DNA of 64,000 bases from Bemisia tabaci (GCF_918797505.1 NC_092795.1:35017131-35081130), one strand, 5' to 3'; positions 37,049 to 48,335 are shown, counted from the stretch's first letter. Notes: generated from the letters alone by a model not told the origin. Program-made: numbers and translations.

Positions 37049-37492
37049 TTAATGTGATTCGATGGACGCCATATTTTGTGTCAGAACGGCATGCAATGTA
37101 TCACATCAATCGGTTCCATTTTTTTAGCCATTCGTCATTTTTCTCGAATTTTGAGATCGCAATTTTGTTGTTGGGAGACAAAAGCACTCACTTACCAATT
37201 TTAACAAATAAATTAAACGTAGTAAAGGCGTGGTTTATTTAAAGAGAACACATAGCATTCGATACTGATATCGAAACTGCACTCGAATGCTATGTTTTCT
37301 CTTTAAAAAAACCACGCCTTTATTACGTTGAATTTCTTTGTTAAAATCGGTGAGTGCTTTACTCTCCTCACAACAGAATTGCGATCTCAAAATTGGAGAA
37401 AAATGACGAGTAGCTGAAAAAATGGAACCAATTGATGCGATATATCGCATGCCGTTCTGACACAAAATATGGCGTCCATCGAATCACCTTAA
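37049..37492. mobile_element. TTAA-flanked foldback (piggyBac-like MITE), 444 bp with flanks
   Basis: TTAA at 37049-37052 and 37489-37492 bound the element. Just inside are TGTGATTCGATGGACGCC and its inverse GGCGTCCATCGAATCACC. The arms remain complementary for ~200 bp (TTTTGTGTCAGAACGGCATG; ACAAAAGCACTCACT; CGTGGTTTATTTAAAGAGAA). TTAA duplication is the signature of the piggyBac superfamily. No transposase. It lies 230 bp beyond the gene B stop codon. Confidence 0.85.
37234..37324 (-). terminator. Candidate polyadenylation signals of gene B, inside the TTAA foldback
   Basis: On the minus strand AATAAA occurs at 37324-37319 and again at 37239-37234. Between the stop codon (37720) and the element (37492) I find no AATAAA or ATTAAA, only an AATATA near 37535. 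The first canonical signal for gene B is therefore supplied by the transposon, giving a 3' UTR of about 0.4 kb if used. Confidence 0.4.
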
Positions 37493-37719
37493 ATTTTCAT
37501 AGAGCCCGATGAGTACAGTGAATATATTCTCTCGGTTTCTCACGAGGTTTAAAGAAGAGTGCTATAGATAATTACAAAAATCCCTCATTCTGTAAAGGAC
37601 TATCAGGAGCTGCACAGCTTTCGAAATATAGGCTACCTTTTATGAAAAAATGGAAACAACTGTATCCTAATAATTTTAAAAAGAAAAGTACACAAAGGAT
37701 ACTTGCCTCGGAGGCTCAT

Positions 37720-40700
37720 TCAGCCGTTGAGATCCGCAGAAAATACGTCAAGATTTACTTTCTCCTCGACCACAGCTCCGTCGATAAGCTTGACGATTTC
37801 AATCGTCTGAGTTGTTGGAGTTTGACCCTGGTCGAGAGCAGACCCACGACTCCGAGACGGTGTCTTCCTATGTTGCATAGTCCGGAGTCCGTAATGAAAC
37901 CCGAACGGATCGTCATAATTGGCCGATAGGCCAGTTCCTGCCAAGATATTGTTTACTGGGACCCGCTTTTGATGGACTTGTACGCTCTCATATGGGTCCG
38001 AGGGCTGCCACGGAGTATTGGGCATCTCAACTTTGATTTCCTTCATCCATTGACCTTGCCCGGACTCAGGAGCGACAACGTAGATCAACGAATCTTTCAT
38101 AGGGTTAATCGTCGTCACAAAGTCTGTAAGATGGCTTGACTCCGTGAACGACGGGGACTCTTTAGTGTCATGGCTCCCATCTTGATCAACAATGGCCTCA
38201 GTGTTCTGCTTGTAAGTCTCAGAGAACACTTTAGACCCTCTATTCACATATTTTTCAACGGGTTTTGGTCTCTTATTTGGTGGACTGGGTATAATCTCAC
38301 CCTTGAGGCGTCGCAAGGATTCGTAAACGTCCACATGTTTGGGACGTCGCAGAATATCGTCGGGTTTTAGTAAATTTCGCGATGGTGGGACGATACTGAA
38401 GTTAGAGTTTGACTCAGAAGCTACCGGTCTGACGGTGGGCATTGTGTTTTCTTGCTTCACAGCCCGCGAGGGAAATCGGAACTTAAACCTTGGCTTTTGA
38501 CTGCTCGGAGCAGCTTCGGTGGTTGTTGGTGGTGTCGTTGTAAGGTTCCTCTTCATGGTCCAAGTTCCATTATGGAATTCAGTCAGCTCTTTATTATATC
38601 GACTGCTAAAAACGGGGTTATGCCGACTGACGAACCCAGGCAGAGGCTCCGGTCTTCGAGTTGTGTCAATTTTAACCTCACGCAATAACAGCAATTTCGG
38701 ATAAAACATGGTTTGTGCAGTTTTCATAAACGTCTCTGCATCATCCAGGCTAATTTTGCGAGTTGCAGCAGATGGCGCACGTTTTTTCGACCTTGTGATA
38801 TTTTTATTCTCAGTTTTATTCAGAGCCGTATCTATTTCAGCTTCGATAAAATTGTATATTAAGTTATTAACAGTAGTGGCGTTTGAATTATGATTAGTTA
38901 CAGATTTTGCCATCCTAGAGACCATTGAAAAGGGCTCGGAAGCGGGGAATATGTCAGATTTTAAGTCGCGCTTGTGCCGCCGGAATTTTCCGGTGGGAGA
39001 CTCTCCCATTAGGTTCAATACTTTGGAAGGCAACCAACTATACTCTGGGTAGCTGTTGCCTGTGCTCGGGTAGGATGAAAAAGTCATTTTTGGCCTATTT
39101 AAAAATCTCCGTTTTGAGTGTCCGTAATCAGAATCTTCAGGATTGGATTGTGCATACTCAGGGGAGGTTGCATATTCTGGATGCTCTGGGTCCTCATTTC
39201 CTGGAGAATTTTCATCATAGTAGTTATAATTGTAGTTGTAGTTCGAATATTCAGGCTCGGTCTCTTTGTGATGATCTGTTAATGACCCATGCTTTTTAGT
39301 TTTTGGTGAAACCTGTAAATTGTAGAAATTATGTACAATTTTTATTGGCGTGTCAGAATATTCAGCTGGTTCAACCATTAAATTTTCCAAGGGGCTAAAT
39401 AGGTCAAAAATAGGGGCTTGCTGATACATATGAATAATTTGCTTACTTGGAACTCCAACCATCTTTAACTTTTCCTTATCAGTTTCAACTTCTTGAGACT
39501 CTGAAGAGTAGTCGTAAACAGAGTTGGATACAATCGGGTTAAGAGGTCTCTTTTTAATCAGGAACTTAGTTCCTGACCGTATAATTTTGTGATGCTTATG
39601 ATTAGTAGGTTTTCGATATTTTTTTAAGTATGGATATGCATATTTCGATTTTTGAAAAAGATTTGAGGTGTAATGTGTGTTCTTGAAGTAGGGATCTTTA
39701 AACATATTATCATAATGGTTTGATTTCAAATAATTTCCTCCAATTTTTGTTCGATTTTGAAAAATATTCTGTAAATCTGATTGAAAATACGCATGTTTTG
39801 CTTCTGGATCGTTCTCAGAGGAAATTGAGTCCATAAATTGATTTCCTCCAAAAGTTTGATTTTTTCGCGTGTCTTTCATTGTGTGGCGGGGATGTTGCCA
39901 CTTGTGATTTTTAATGTAGTCTTTAGGCATTGATAAAATGGAATGTACACTTTCTGTGTTTTTCTCAGACTGGGAGCCAATTGAATCATTTCCCCCAGTG
40001 CCTTCATTTCCATGTTTATCACCTCTATTTGAGTTCAATGAAGTATCGTTAAATTTCTTTAAGTTTTCACTGTCAGTTATTTCATCTCTATATGCTGCCT
40101 CGTTCATGTGTTTGATGTTACTAATGACATCTTTATACAGTCCAAAATCATCTCCGAGAATACGACGCACTTGACCGGAGGATTTTGCTGCCGAGGCAAT
40201 TTTATCGGGAGCCTCTATTGGCGTAGTATACGTCGCCAAATTTCTTGTCTCTTGAGGTTCGAATGAGTCTTCCTCCTCTGATTCCTCTTCTTCCTCTCGG
40301 AGCTCATCATCAACAATCGTATCAGCATCTTCATTTTTATCGTCCTCTTGGTCTTCATAAATAACTTTTGCAACCCTAATTCTTTGAGGCGGGCCAATGA
40401 ACTCCTCCTTAAAGAATGGGTTATCTAAAGGGTCCTCATCAAAGAATTTTCTTCTGAAACACCTGATTCTGTCACCAAGCTCTGGTAGACGGGCGCTTTC
40501 TGGTTGAGGTCGTTCATTCCATTCGCCATCAGCAGCCCTTTTAGGAACAACATCCTGGGGTCCCTCGGGATCGTCACAATTAATGTTTTTTCTAGACTCA
40601 TAGAATTCCATGCCATGGCCTGATTTTTTTGGAATGTGCTGTGGATTTTGGGCATACCTAAGAGGTGAGAACTGAGCCGTCTTATCTGCATCCAAGGAGG

Positions 40701-43700
40701 TGTAGAAGGGAAACTTTTGTACATCTATCGGCATTAAAGTTGTTGTACCTTCTGACGCTACTTCCAGAAGCATGCGTTTTCGTCCAGTTGAATCGGTATT
40801 ACCTGCTGACCTGCGCGTTCTTTTCTTCTGCTCAGAACCTGAATTGACTGCATCCGTCGAGTTTTGGATATTCATTGAGTTAACTTTTGATCTCTGTTTT
40901 TCAAGCTGCTCAAGTAGGTCACTGTAACTTAAAACTCGATCGGATTCTGTTTTTCTTTTATTAATATGAACTGTAAGTGGGAGTCTATCTACATTCGGGG
41001 ATTGATCAGTCTTGTTGTTGGAGATTTTTGTGTTATTATTCTGATCTATTGATAAGTTGAAAGCACGTTCATTGCGGCCATCAACAGCTGAATAGGGATA
41101 ACCCATGTAAGTTTGAAAAAACGGCTTGTTCACATCATGCCTACGATTGGATGAGTTCTTTTCTGCAGCCGGAGGTTCTTTATTCAACTCATTTGCAATA
41201 TTGATGATCCTGTTTTGTTGAGTATTTGAGAGCGGTTGGTAGGGTAGGGAATTTTCAGGCATTGAATAGTGCTGAAGAGTGAGGTTTTCGATATATTTAA
41301 TAGGCGCTATTTCTTCTGGTTTTTTTGGAAGTTCTGATATTTCGTTTGGTTTTTCATTTTTTAAAACTTTCTCCGGAACGTCAAACGACCCATAGTAAGT
41401 TACAAGAACATCAGACTGATTTTTTTTACCACCGTCTTTGTAAACGACTTGCTGACCGTGCATGTTGGATTCCATGTCTTTTGGGAGAAAAGGGTGTCGT
41501 GAATTAATGGGTGAATGGTTTGAGTCTACAGCCTGGTCGGAAGTCTGTTCTGTCTCTTGAACGGTTTGATTTTGCCTGGAAACAGTTTGGTAATGTTTTG
41601 AGTTCTGACTGGCCGTTGTAATTAGAACCTCAGGTTGGACATGAGTAGTGCTATTATTCTCTGCTGTCGTGCCAACTGGGGGTTGCAAACCTTGTCCTGG
41701 ATTGGAATAATTTTTTTCCCTTGTTGAAATAGTTGACGTAGCATGCATGACCTGATCGGTTAAATGGTCTACAGAGTAGCTTGCTGACTTATTCTCCGTC
41801 ATTGATCCTGACTGCGGTCGACCTTTATCTTTCATAGCACTAAAATCGGGGACTGTGTAATGAAGCTGTAGATGAGGAAAACGCTGCGCATCATTCAGTC
41901 CAAATTTCGGAGGTGTCATGACACTGGGGTAGTAATTATTTGATGGTTTAGGAACCGAGTCTCTCTCTGTATCTGGCCGGGAACTCAATTTGAATTGGTT
42001 TGGAGGAATTTCCTGTTTCGGCCGAGTTCTACGTCTAAAAATTTCACCTCTACTGCTATTGTTCTTCCCACTCCAATCTCCAAGTTGAGGATGTTGAGTT
42101 GGTTGTTTTCGCGGTCGCCAACGGTACCTGCTGTTAGGTTTTTCTCTAGGTGCGGTGGTAGTTTTTTCAAAATTTGGTTGTTCTGAGGTTGTTTGTAATG
42201 GCGGAGATGTTGTCGAGTTGTCCTGTGAAAAAGACATTACCGTCACGTTGAGGTTGCTTGTTGAACTCGGTTCTAAGAATTGAGAGCTCTTGTGACTATT
42301 TTCTCCGTTCATTTTTGAGGGTTTTGGCTCAATATGTTCATGATTTTCTGAGAAAAATTTTGATGAGTCAAGTGGAGCAGTTGGAGGAGGAACTGGATTA
42401 TAGCTAGAAGGGTACGTGGGAGCGACTTCCATGTGAGCTTGAGTGGTAAGAGCTATGTTTTCAGGGTAGCTAGGTTCAAAACTGTAACTAGAGTGAACGT
42501 TAAATTGTGGGCTGTAATCGGAGAAAGTGCTCCCATGACCCATGTGATTTGAACTATGCGACGGGCGGTATGGCTCATGCTGCTCACTCATGTAAGGGAA
42601 GTGGTCCACATTACCGAATCCTTGGTTCCCTCCAAAATTTTCTTTGTCTACATTTTTTACGAACTTCTCACTTTCAAATGACCCAGGAAACTCCCCAAAT
42701 GATGGCTCACTTTCAAACGAGCTCGGTTGCTGATTTTGATTTTTAGGTCTCTGGTTCTTTTGAATATTATTAGTTTTATTACGAGTTCTCACCGGTGATT
42801 TTCGGGGAGGTTTTTTAGGATGTGATTGCTCTTGATAAGGGAAAAACGGTCCACTCATAGGGGTAGATTCTATGTCAGTCTCAAAATTAAAAGGCTCTGA
42901 GTCACCCGGCTTCCTAAAATTTGAATTCTCAAATTTGAAAGTGTCGGGATCTTTCGGTTTCTTGAAGCTACTAAACTGTGGTTCATATGGTTCCTTCGGG
43001 TCATTCTCCCTATTAAAGTAGGAATACCTTGTCGGCTGACTTTTGAATTTGTTGGTATTTCTGAATTTGTTTGAAACGTATTGACCACCTGGATGGCGCG
43101 GAACAATGAAACTTTCCGGTTTCCTTCCTCTATGCTTCATGACTTCGGAAGATCCCTCTGTTGACTCGCCGCTTCCAAAATGGGCAGATTCGTGAGGCCT
43201 GGCTACAGATTTTATCCTAAATGGCGAGTTCTGATGAGGATTAAAATGATCCTCATGATTTGTATACTGGTGAAAATCGCTGTTGTAATTCTGATTCACT
43301 GAAGGAGGAGCTTTTGGCCGGCTGTGCGGTCGCTTATAGTTATCTGCAATGTCATGAGTGGATCCAAGCCAGCTGTTTTGTTTTGGTCTTTTTAAGTGCT
43401 TTTGAGGCAATTTTGCTTTTGGCGGTTTCATGTCAGGATTGGGAAATTCATTCGGAAAGTCCGGAAAACCAATAAACTTGTCATTGACAATGGGACCACC
43501 ATCATCAAAATTTGATGCGGAAGGAGGTCCTTTAAAATGTGAAGGACCATTTGAAGGTTTGCGACCACCTTTACTTACTTTGGGAGGGGGTGAGTTTTGA
43601 TATTCCGGAGGGGGTGTGATTGGTACCCATGGTGAAGTATCCGGCTCTCCAAAAATAGAAAGCTCAGTCGATGGAGGATTGATGTTCAATGCAGGTCGGT

Positions 43701-44613
43701 CCTTGATTTTGAAGCTACTCTCAAATTCAGCGGAGTTTAGGGAAGGCAGCTTTTCTGTGTGCGATTCCTCACTCTCTGGGAAAGAGGGTGGTTTTTTATT
43801 TAAACGCTGGCGTTGTCTTGTCGGTGATTTTGGTTTCCCGTTTATCACCTCAACCTTGTTTACGTAGCGAAAAGGGCCAGGATTGGTAAAGTGGTAAGCT
43901 GAGCTTAAAGAGCCCTGCGTGTCTGGATGAAATGATTTTAACTTTGTTGTGGGTCGATTGTAAGAGTGCGAGTATTTTCCATCTGTATCAGTCACATACT
44001 TAAATTTTGGGGGAGTCGTTACAAACACTTCTGGATTTGAATGGTAGCTTGGCACATCTGGGTACTTGGACGGATAAACTTTCTTTTTATTATTCAGTCT
44101 TTTTTTGGTTTTCGGCCGACTTGATTCATCCTCAAAGGGCCGCGTTCGCATATTTTTCATGGGTTTCAAATTCTTACGAAATATTGGAATTTGCTTCCCG
44201 TTTATGACAACAAACTTCTCGATGACCGCACCTTCAAACTCGGGTGGAGTATATGCATGCTTCTTGTAGTGCGTTACGGGATGACTATGGCTAGCTTGTG
44301 GTCGTCTTTTGCTACTGGTCGGAGGTTTCTTGGAGACTGAGGTTTTGTAGTTGCTAGCAGATTCAATGGCAGCTTCTACCTTAGGGTAGAAAATGAGTTT
44401 TTCTGCAGTGGTGTTGATTGGTGCTTCTGATTGGGGCTTCCGCACTGACGCAGCAGGTGACTCCTCAATCTTATCTTTACCTTTTCGATTCACTTTAGAA
44501 TTCGCGCCGTGATGCCCTTTGTCGAGAGAAACTTTCGCCTCTTGCATCTCTCCCTTTTTCTTGTAGCCTCCGTGATCATAAGCAGAGTCCTCGTAGCCTT
44601 GCTCCTCGTATAC
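37720..44613 (-). CDS. Gene B, large last exon: disordered, low-cysteine secreted protein (2,297 residues)
   Basis: The exon opens at an acceptor (TTCTTTTTTTTCAG, 44614 upward) in phase 0 with VYEEQGYEDSAYDHGGYKKK. It stays open for 2,297 codons to TGA at 37722-37720. The ATG at 44547 is internal, not the start. Numbering from the exon start, the chain is rich in Pro, Ser, Asn, Lys and Gln and has many N-glycosylation sequons. There are only two cysteines (1346 and 1385), and they flank the most ordered-looking part, followed by FFDEDPLDNPFF (1390-1401). An acidic run lies at ~1419-1453, a Tyr-rich NYNYNYNYY near 1795, and the chain ends DVFSADLNG. Furin-like sites: RTRR at 1265-1268 and RHKR ending at 1882; weaker KR sites elsewhere. 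Such composition fits extracellular-matrix or cuticle-associated proteins, but I do not recognise the family and claim no function. Confidence 0.85.
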   Translation of the reverse strand, partial: VYEEQGYEDSAYDHGGYKKKGEMQEAKVSLDKGHHGANSKVNRKGKDKIEESPAASVRKPQSEAPINTTAEKLIFYPKVEAAIESASNYKTSVSKKPPTSSKRRPQASHSHPVTHYKKHAYTPPEFEGAVIEKFVVINGKQIPIFRKNLKPMKNMRTRPFEDESSRPKTKKRLNNKKKVYPSKYPDVPSYHSNPEVFVTTPPKFKYVTDTDGKYSHSYNRPTTKLKSFHPDTQGSLSSAYHFTNPGPFRYVNKVEVINGKPKSPTRQRQRLNKKPPSFPESEESHTEKLPSLNSAEFESSFKIKDRPALNINPPSTELSIFGEPDTSPWVPITPPPEYQNSPPPKVSKGGRKPSNGPSHFKGPPSASNFDDGGPIVNDKFIGFPDFPNEFPNPDMKPPKAKLPQKHLKRPKQNSWLGSTHDIADNYKRPHSRPKAPPSVNQNYNSDFHQYTNHEDHFNPHQNSPFRIKSVARPHESAHFGSGESTEGSSEVMKHRGRKPESFIVPRHPGGQYVSNKFRNTNKFKSQPTRYSYFNRENDPKEPYEPQFSSFKKPKDPDTFKFENSNFRKPGDSEPFNFETDIESTPMSGPFFPYQEQSHPKKPPRKSPVRTRNKTNNIQKNQRPKNQNQQPSSFESEPSFGEFPGSFESEKFVKNVDKENFGGNQGFGNVDHFPYMSEQHEPYRPSHSSNHMGHGSTFSDYSPQFNVHSSYSFEPSYPENIALTTQAHMEVAPTYPSSYNPVPPPTAPLDSSKFFSENHEHIEPKPSKMNGENSHKSSQFLEPSSTSNLNVTVMSFSQDNSTTSPPLQTTSEQPNFEKTTTAPREKPNSRYRWRPRKQPTQHPQLGDWSGKNNSSRGEIFRRRTRPKQEIPPNQFKLSSRPDTERDSVPKPSNNYYPSVMTPPKFGLNDAQRFPHLQLHYTVPDFSAMKDKGRPQSGSMTENKSASYSVDHLTDQVMHATSTISTREKNYSNPGQGLQPPVGTTAENNSTTHVQPEVLITTASQNSKHYQTVSRQNQTVQETEQTSDQAVDSNHSPINSRHPFLPKDMESNMHGQQVVYKDGGKKNQSDVLVTYYGSFDVPEKVLKNEKPNEISELPKKPEEIAPIKYIENLTLQHYSMPENSLPYQPLSNTQQNRIINIANELNKEPPAAEKNSSNRRHDVNKPFFQTYMGYPYSAVDGRNERAFNLSIDQNNNTKISNNKTDQSPNVDRLPLTVHINKRKTESDRVLSYSDLLEQLEKQRSKVNSMNIQNSTDAVNSGSEQKKRTRRSAGNTDSTGRKRMLLEVASEGTTTLMPIDVQKFPFYTSLDADKTAQFSPLRYAQNPQHIPKKSGHGMEFYESRKNINCDDPEGPQDVVPKRAADGEWNERPQPESARLPELGDRIRCFRRKFFDEDPLDNPFFKEEFIGPPQRIRVAKVIYEDQEDDKNEDADTIVDDELREEEEESEEEDSFEPQETRNLATYTTPIEAPDKIASAAKSSGQVRRILGDDFGLYKDVISNIKHMNEAAYRDEITDSENLKKFNDTSLNSNRGDKHGNEGTGGNDSIGSQSEKNTESVHSILSMPKDYIKNHKWQHPRHTMKDTRKNQTFGGNQFMDSISSENDPEAKHAYFQSDLQNIFQNRTKIGGNYLKSNHYDNMFKDPYFKNTHYTSNLFQKSKYAYPYLKKYRKPTNHKHHKIIRSGTKFLIKKRPLNPIVSNSVYDYSSESQEVETDKEKLKMVGVPSKQIIHMYQQAPIFDLFSPLENLMVEPAEYSDTPIKIVHNFYNLQVSPKTKKHGSLTDHHKETEPEYSNYNYNYNYYDENSPGNEDPEHPEYATSPEYAQSNPEDSDYGHSKRRFLNRPKMTFSSYPSTGNSYPEYSWLPSKVLNLMGESPTGKFRRHKRDLKSDIFPASEPFSMVSRMAKSVTNHNSNATTVNNLIYNFIEAEIDTALNKTENKNITRSKKRAPSAATRKISLDDAETFMKTAQTMFYPKLLLLREVKIDTTRRPEPLPGFVSRHNPVFSSRYNKELTEFHNGTWTMKRNLTTTPPTTTEAAPSSQKPRFKFRFPSRAVKQENTMPTVRPVASESNSNFSIVPPSRNLLKPDDILRRPKHVDVYESLRRLKGEIIPSPPNKRPKPVEKYVNRGSKVFSETYKQNTEAIVDQDGSHDTKESPSFTESSHLTDFVTTINPMKDSLIYVVAPESGQGQWMKEIKVEMPNTPWQPSDPYESVQVHQKRVPVNNILAGTGLSANYDDPFGFHYGLRTMQHRKTPSRSRGSALDQGQTPTTQTIEIVKLIDGAVVEEKVNLDVFSADLNG

Positions 44614-45267
44614 CTGAAAAAAAAGAAGAAGCGGTCAAAAGAAGTGCTTGTATAAAGATATTATGCATTTCTACTATACAGTAGCAGTATTCTAAGATGA
44701 GAGTAAAGCTTCTCATCCAACATCTAGCCATCTTCAGGTTTTTGACTAAAGTTGTTTTTTTAATACCAGAAGAATGTCTCATCTCTTCTTTACAGGGTCC
44801 CATAACTTCGACGGTTTCTAATAGATTGGTCTGCTTTCCGACCGGTCGAATAACAGAATGAACAAAATCTGACAAATACCTAATTGACATCATTTTGAAT
44901 ACTTTTGGAAATTTCCTTCAAAACGGCATGCCATCGAAAAAATGTACATGTACATTTGTTTTTAATTTGCATTAATTATGCAACTACTGATGGTGACTCC
45001 AAAACCGCCATGCCCCGCTTAAAAAAACGTGCCACGCGAATTGTAAGGGACCGCGATACATACGAGTCGTAGATGTAGGTCTGTACATATTTGTATATTA
45101 AATAAAGAATCGAACTTCAAATTGAAAAAAGAAGAAAAAATTGAGAAAAAACTGAGTCGAGACGTAATCGGGGCTGGTTTTTTAAAATTTTCTCTCAAAT
45201 CAGAGCGAAACCTCACTGGCATCATAGAACGGAGCATTGCGAGTTCATGCAAAGCGCTTTCGCGCCT

Positions 45268-45612
45268 TCAATTTTGCAGATGCAACACTGACATCCATCA
45301 TGTACGAATAGTTGTATCTCTGCGCCGTCATCAATGCGCTTCTTTTTACTTTGCTCTATGTCTATACTGTGTTTGATTCAGTTTGTCCTAGTTGTATCTT
45401 TAGCGGTGCTTTAAAAGCGGTATGAGCAACACAGCCTTAAAATGGAGAGCCGTAATAATCGAGCCTCATTTCTTAACTTTTCTCACGACACCTTATTGGC
45501 AGCATAACGCAGAGCTGCGGAACATCTCAAACCCGAAGCTCGCGCCACCGCGCCTTCAATTTTGCAGATGCAACACAGACATCCAGCAAGCACGAATAGT
45601 TGTATCTCTGCG
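45268..45612 (+). repeat. Pair of ~70-bp direct repeats
   Basis: GCGCCTTCAATTTTGCAGAT ... ATAGTTGTATCTCTGCGCCG occurs near 45262-45330 and again near 45549-45618 with a few changes. Nothing else connects them to a known element. Confidence 0.75.
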
Positions 45613-46626
45613 CCGTCTTTCCATTTGCTCTATTTCCATATTTCAATATAAAAATATCTACTATAGTATCCTTTTATTCAATAATATTTTCGATATTTTT
45701 AATCAAGTCAATGTTTTTAAAAAATTACGGAACTTTAATCAACGCATTCTAAATGCAGCACTAATTTGCAAGAAGCTCATAAGCTATATACAATAGTTTC
45801 CATTTGTTTGCTGTCATGGTGCTTGCTTACAAAATACTAAGGGAATGTTTGTACTTTCAATGTCAACCTCTTTGGTTAATCATTTTGGTTGAACATGTAC
45901 AATTTTTACCTCAATATCCAATGATACTAATCACTGTTCTAAGAGGATTTCTAGGTACTCTAGAGCAGACGCTATAGGTATATATTCAAATTTACACGGG
46001 AGTAGTGCATGCAGATCTTAAAAAAGGGAAATTATTGACCAACTAACAAAAAATAGGAAGATCATGGAGATAGACCAACTACCCAGGGGTTATTAAACTG
46101 CCAATGCGCATCTGAAGAGGACCGATCTGAGAAATCTTCACGATGAGAATTTAGTCAGTTCATCCAAGCGCAGCTCAATTCCCATAGATACCATGATTGC
46201 CGATTTGGTCAATTAATTCTTTCATTTCAAGTACCTACGCTCTTTGACGGCGAAGCCAATAAATTTGGATTGACATAAATCGATAGCGCTGGTCGCCAGA
46301 ATCCAGCCGATCCGACGATTAGAGCCAAAACGTTCCGAAATGATCGGCCTGATCTAGGTGCGGTATTACATAAAAGGAATCGCTTCTGATTGAGTAATTA
46401 CGCGGTTGACACCAACGCTGACTCGCTGACTCACAGTGGGAGAAGTTTATACCTGAAGTATTCCCAGATCTGCGGTAGTTATTAATTTTTCTAAGTTATA
46501 GCCAATGAAAGGCAGGATCATTTTTCCTGAGGAGAGCAGGGAAAGAAGGAAGAGGGTTTCACGCAGTGGGCATAACGGGTTGCAAAATCCACTCCAAAAT
46601 GAGATATGAACTCTCAATTTTCACAT

Positions 46627-46644
46627 ACATACATACATATAAGT
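46627..46644. repeat. (ACAT)n microsatellite
   Basis: A short run of four-base repeats, ACATACATACATACATA. Confidence 0.8.
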
Positions 46645-46648
46645 CGCT

Positions 46649-46800
46649 TTACAGCACTCTCTCGCGCTCTACGACTCCTAACCTCCACTGCTCTCTTTCA
46701 AACCACAAATCTTGGGGGATTGAGCACCTTAACATTTCCGCTTCAATCCCTTCCCTCCAACCTTTCATTGGGCGCCCTCTGCGTCTTCTCCAATTTTCAA
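46649..46800 (-). pseudogene. LINE ORF2 C-terminal relic
   Basis: The minus frame reads RRRRGRPMKGWREGIEAEML then RCSIPQDLWFEREQWRLG. The order GRPxxxWxxGIxxDM...C.LxxDLxxxRxxWR is the familiar tail after the reverse transcriptase of many non-LTR retrotransposons. The catalytic domains are absent. It is inserted in the intron of gene B in the same orientation. Identification is by remembered pattern. Confidence 0.55.
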
Positions 46801-47360
46801 TTTTCACTCTCTCAATTTTCTCAAAAATTATCTTTTTCTCAATTTTCACTCATTTTTAATTTACCACATAAATAATGTTTACTATACATATATTTTATCT
46901 CCTCTAATAGTTAATTTTCAAATTTTCCGCCGTGAAAATAAATGAACCACGTACAATTTTGAAGGGAGCACTCGTACGCTGTCTGGTGCTCCATTCTGCC
47001 CTGCTGAAATTAACCGCTGACTAAACCTTCAGGATGTTGAAACTTTATTTTGGTCAACCCATCTGAATTTACGAGATTTCCTACTTACGTTTCATTGAAT
47101 CTAATCGAAATGTATTCTAAAATCCTTATGAATCTTAAAAACAAATAAAAATAACTTCTCTCGAGTAAATGTTTGCTATTTAAATTTGTTAATCTCTGAA
47201 TCCTCGAAGGACATTTTTTTGCCTGCCAATGACAGCATCGGACTGCATTCGCTATTTAAGGATTCATGAGAATGTAGGCGTTTGTAGTACTTTTTTGCTC
47301 AATGCGGTCCACTTGTTCAAACACCAATCATGATCTGATCTTTGTTACAGCAAAGCTATT

Positions 47361-47614
47361 CTGCCGTGCTAAGGAAAAACGCCGTATGAATCTTTAGACG
47401 TTGCCAAATTTCCTTTGGTAAAACACAAATTTCCTGGGTTAACTTATGAACACTTTTCTTCAAAGTTTTCCGATAATTATGTCCAAAATTTAAAATGAAG
47501 ATCCTGAAAATTTCAAGGAAAAATATTCGAAACTTCCCTTAAGAATGAACGTTTTATCGGAGGAAATTTGGCAACTCTCGAATGCTCGTACGGAGTTTTT
47601 CTTTAGTGCGGTAG
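47361..47614. mobile_element. MITE family 1, 4-bp target duplication
   Basis: Left CTGCCGTGCTAAGGAAAAAC, right TTTCTTTAGTGCGGTAG, flanked by TATT on both sides. Confidence 0.85.
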
Positions 47615-48335
47615 TATTGTGAATGATTGTTACTGTGATATTAATACAGTTCAACTGACTTTTTAAAGGACACCCGACGAAAAACACTTAGCTGCCTCCG
47701 CTAGAGATCAAAGATGGAAATTGTTTCAGAGGAAATAAAGACCAGGTCGATGCCTGATGCGACTCCAATGAACAGCGTTTCCTAGCCGTACGTGCGACTA
47801 ACTACTGCGACGATTCACTCTATCCTTGACCGTGCACCAACGCGGCTGTCAGCGTACTTGTCGCACGTGATGAAATAATCCTCAGCTCACTTGCAGTCGG
47901 GGAGTAATTTAAAATGAAAGCCCGGGCCATGCGAAAAGTAACGGAGAACTCTCCTCGTTCACAAACTTCATAGGGCCATAGAGTATTCATCAAAATAGAT
48001 CTAAAAATTTGATAAAATAATAGATCTGGTAAAATTGAATTCTGTCAAAGATATATAATAAGAGTTTATATGTTAAATAGGGGATACGTCCCCTGACTGC
48101 CTCGCAGTCCAACCCCCCCCCTCCCTCCCCCAATCGCTTCGCGCCTCAAGCGTTATGCATTACTTGTTATTATTATTATGATTTTATTATAATAAAGTAG
48201 GATGTATGCTGGTTCATCCTAGTGAGAGTAAATCGGCTGTTGAGCATTTCCGATTTGAAGCAGCATCGCTAAAACCCCTTCAAATATCAATGCAGCAACT
48301 ATTTGTACTCGTATTTTCTTGAGCGCTAAAACATA

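Noticed and set aside
37720..44547. Taking the ATG at 44547 as the gene B start
   Set aside because: The frame stays open upstream to a strong acceptor at 44613, the ATG sits in an internal context, and there is no signal peptide after it.
44576..44893. Minus frame of 105 codons overlapping the start of the large exon
   Set aside because: Wrong frame relative to the acceptor at 44613; it crosses the intron-exon boundary.
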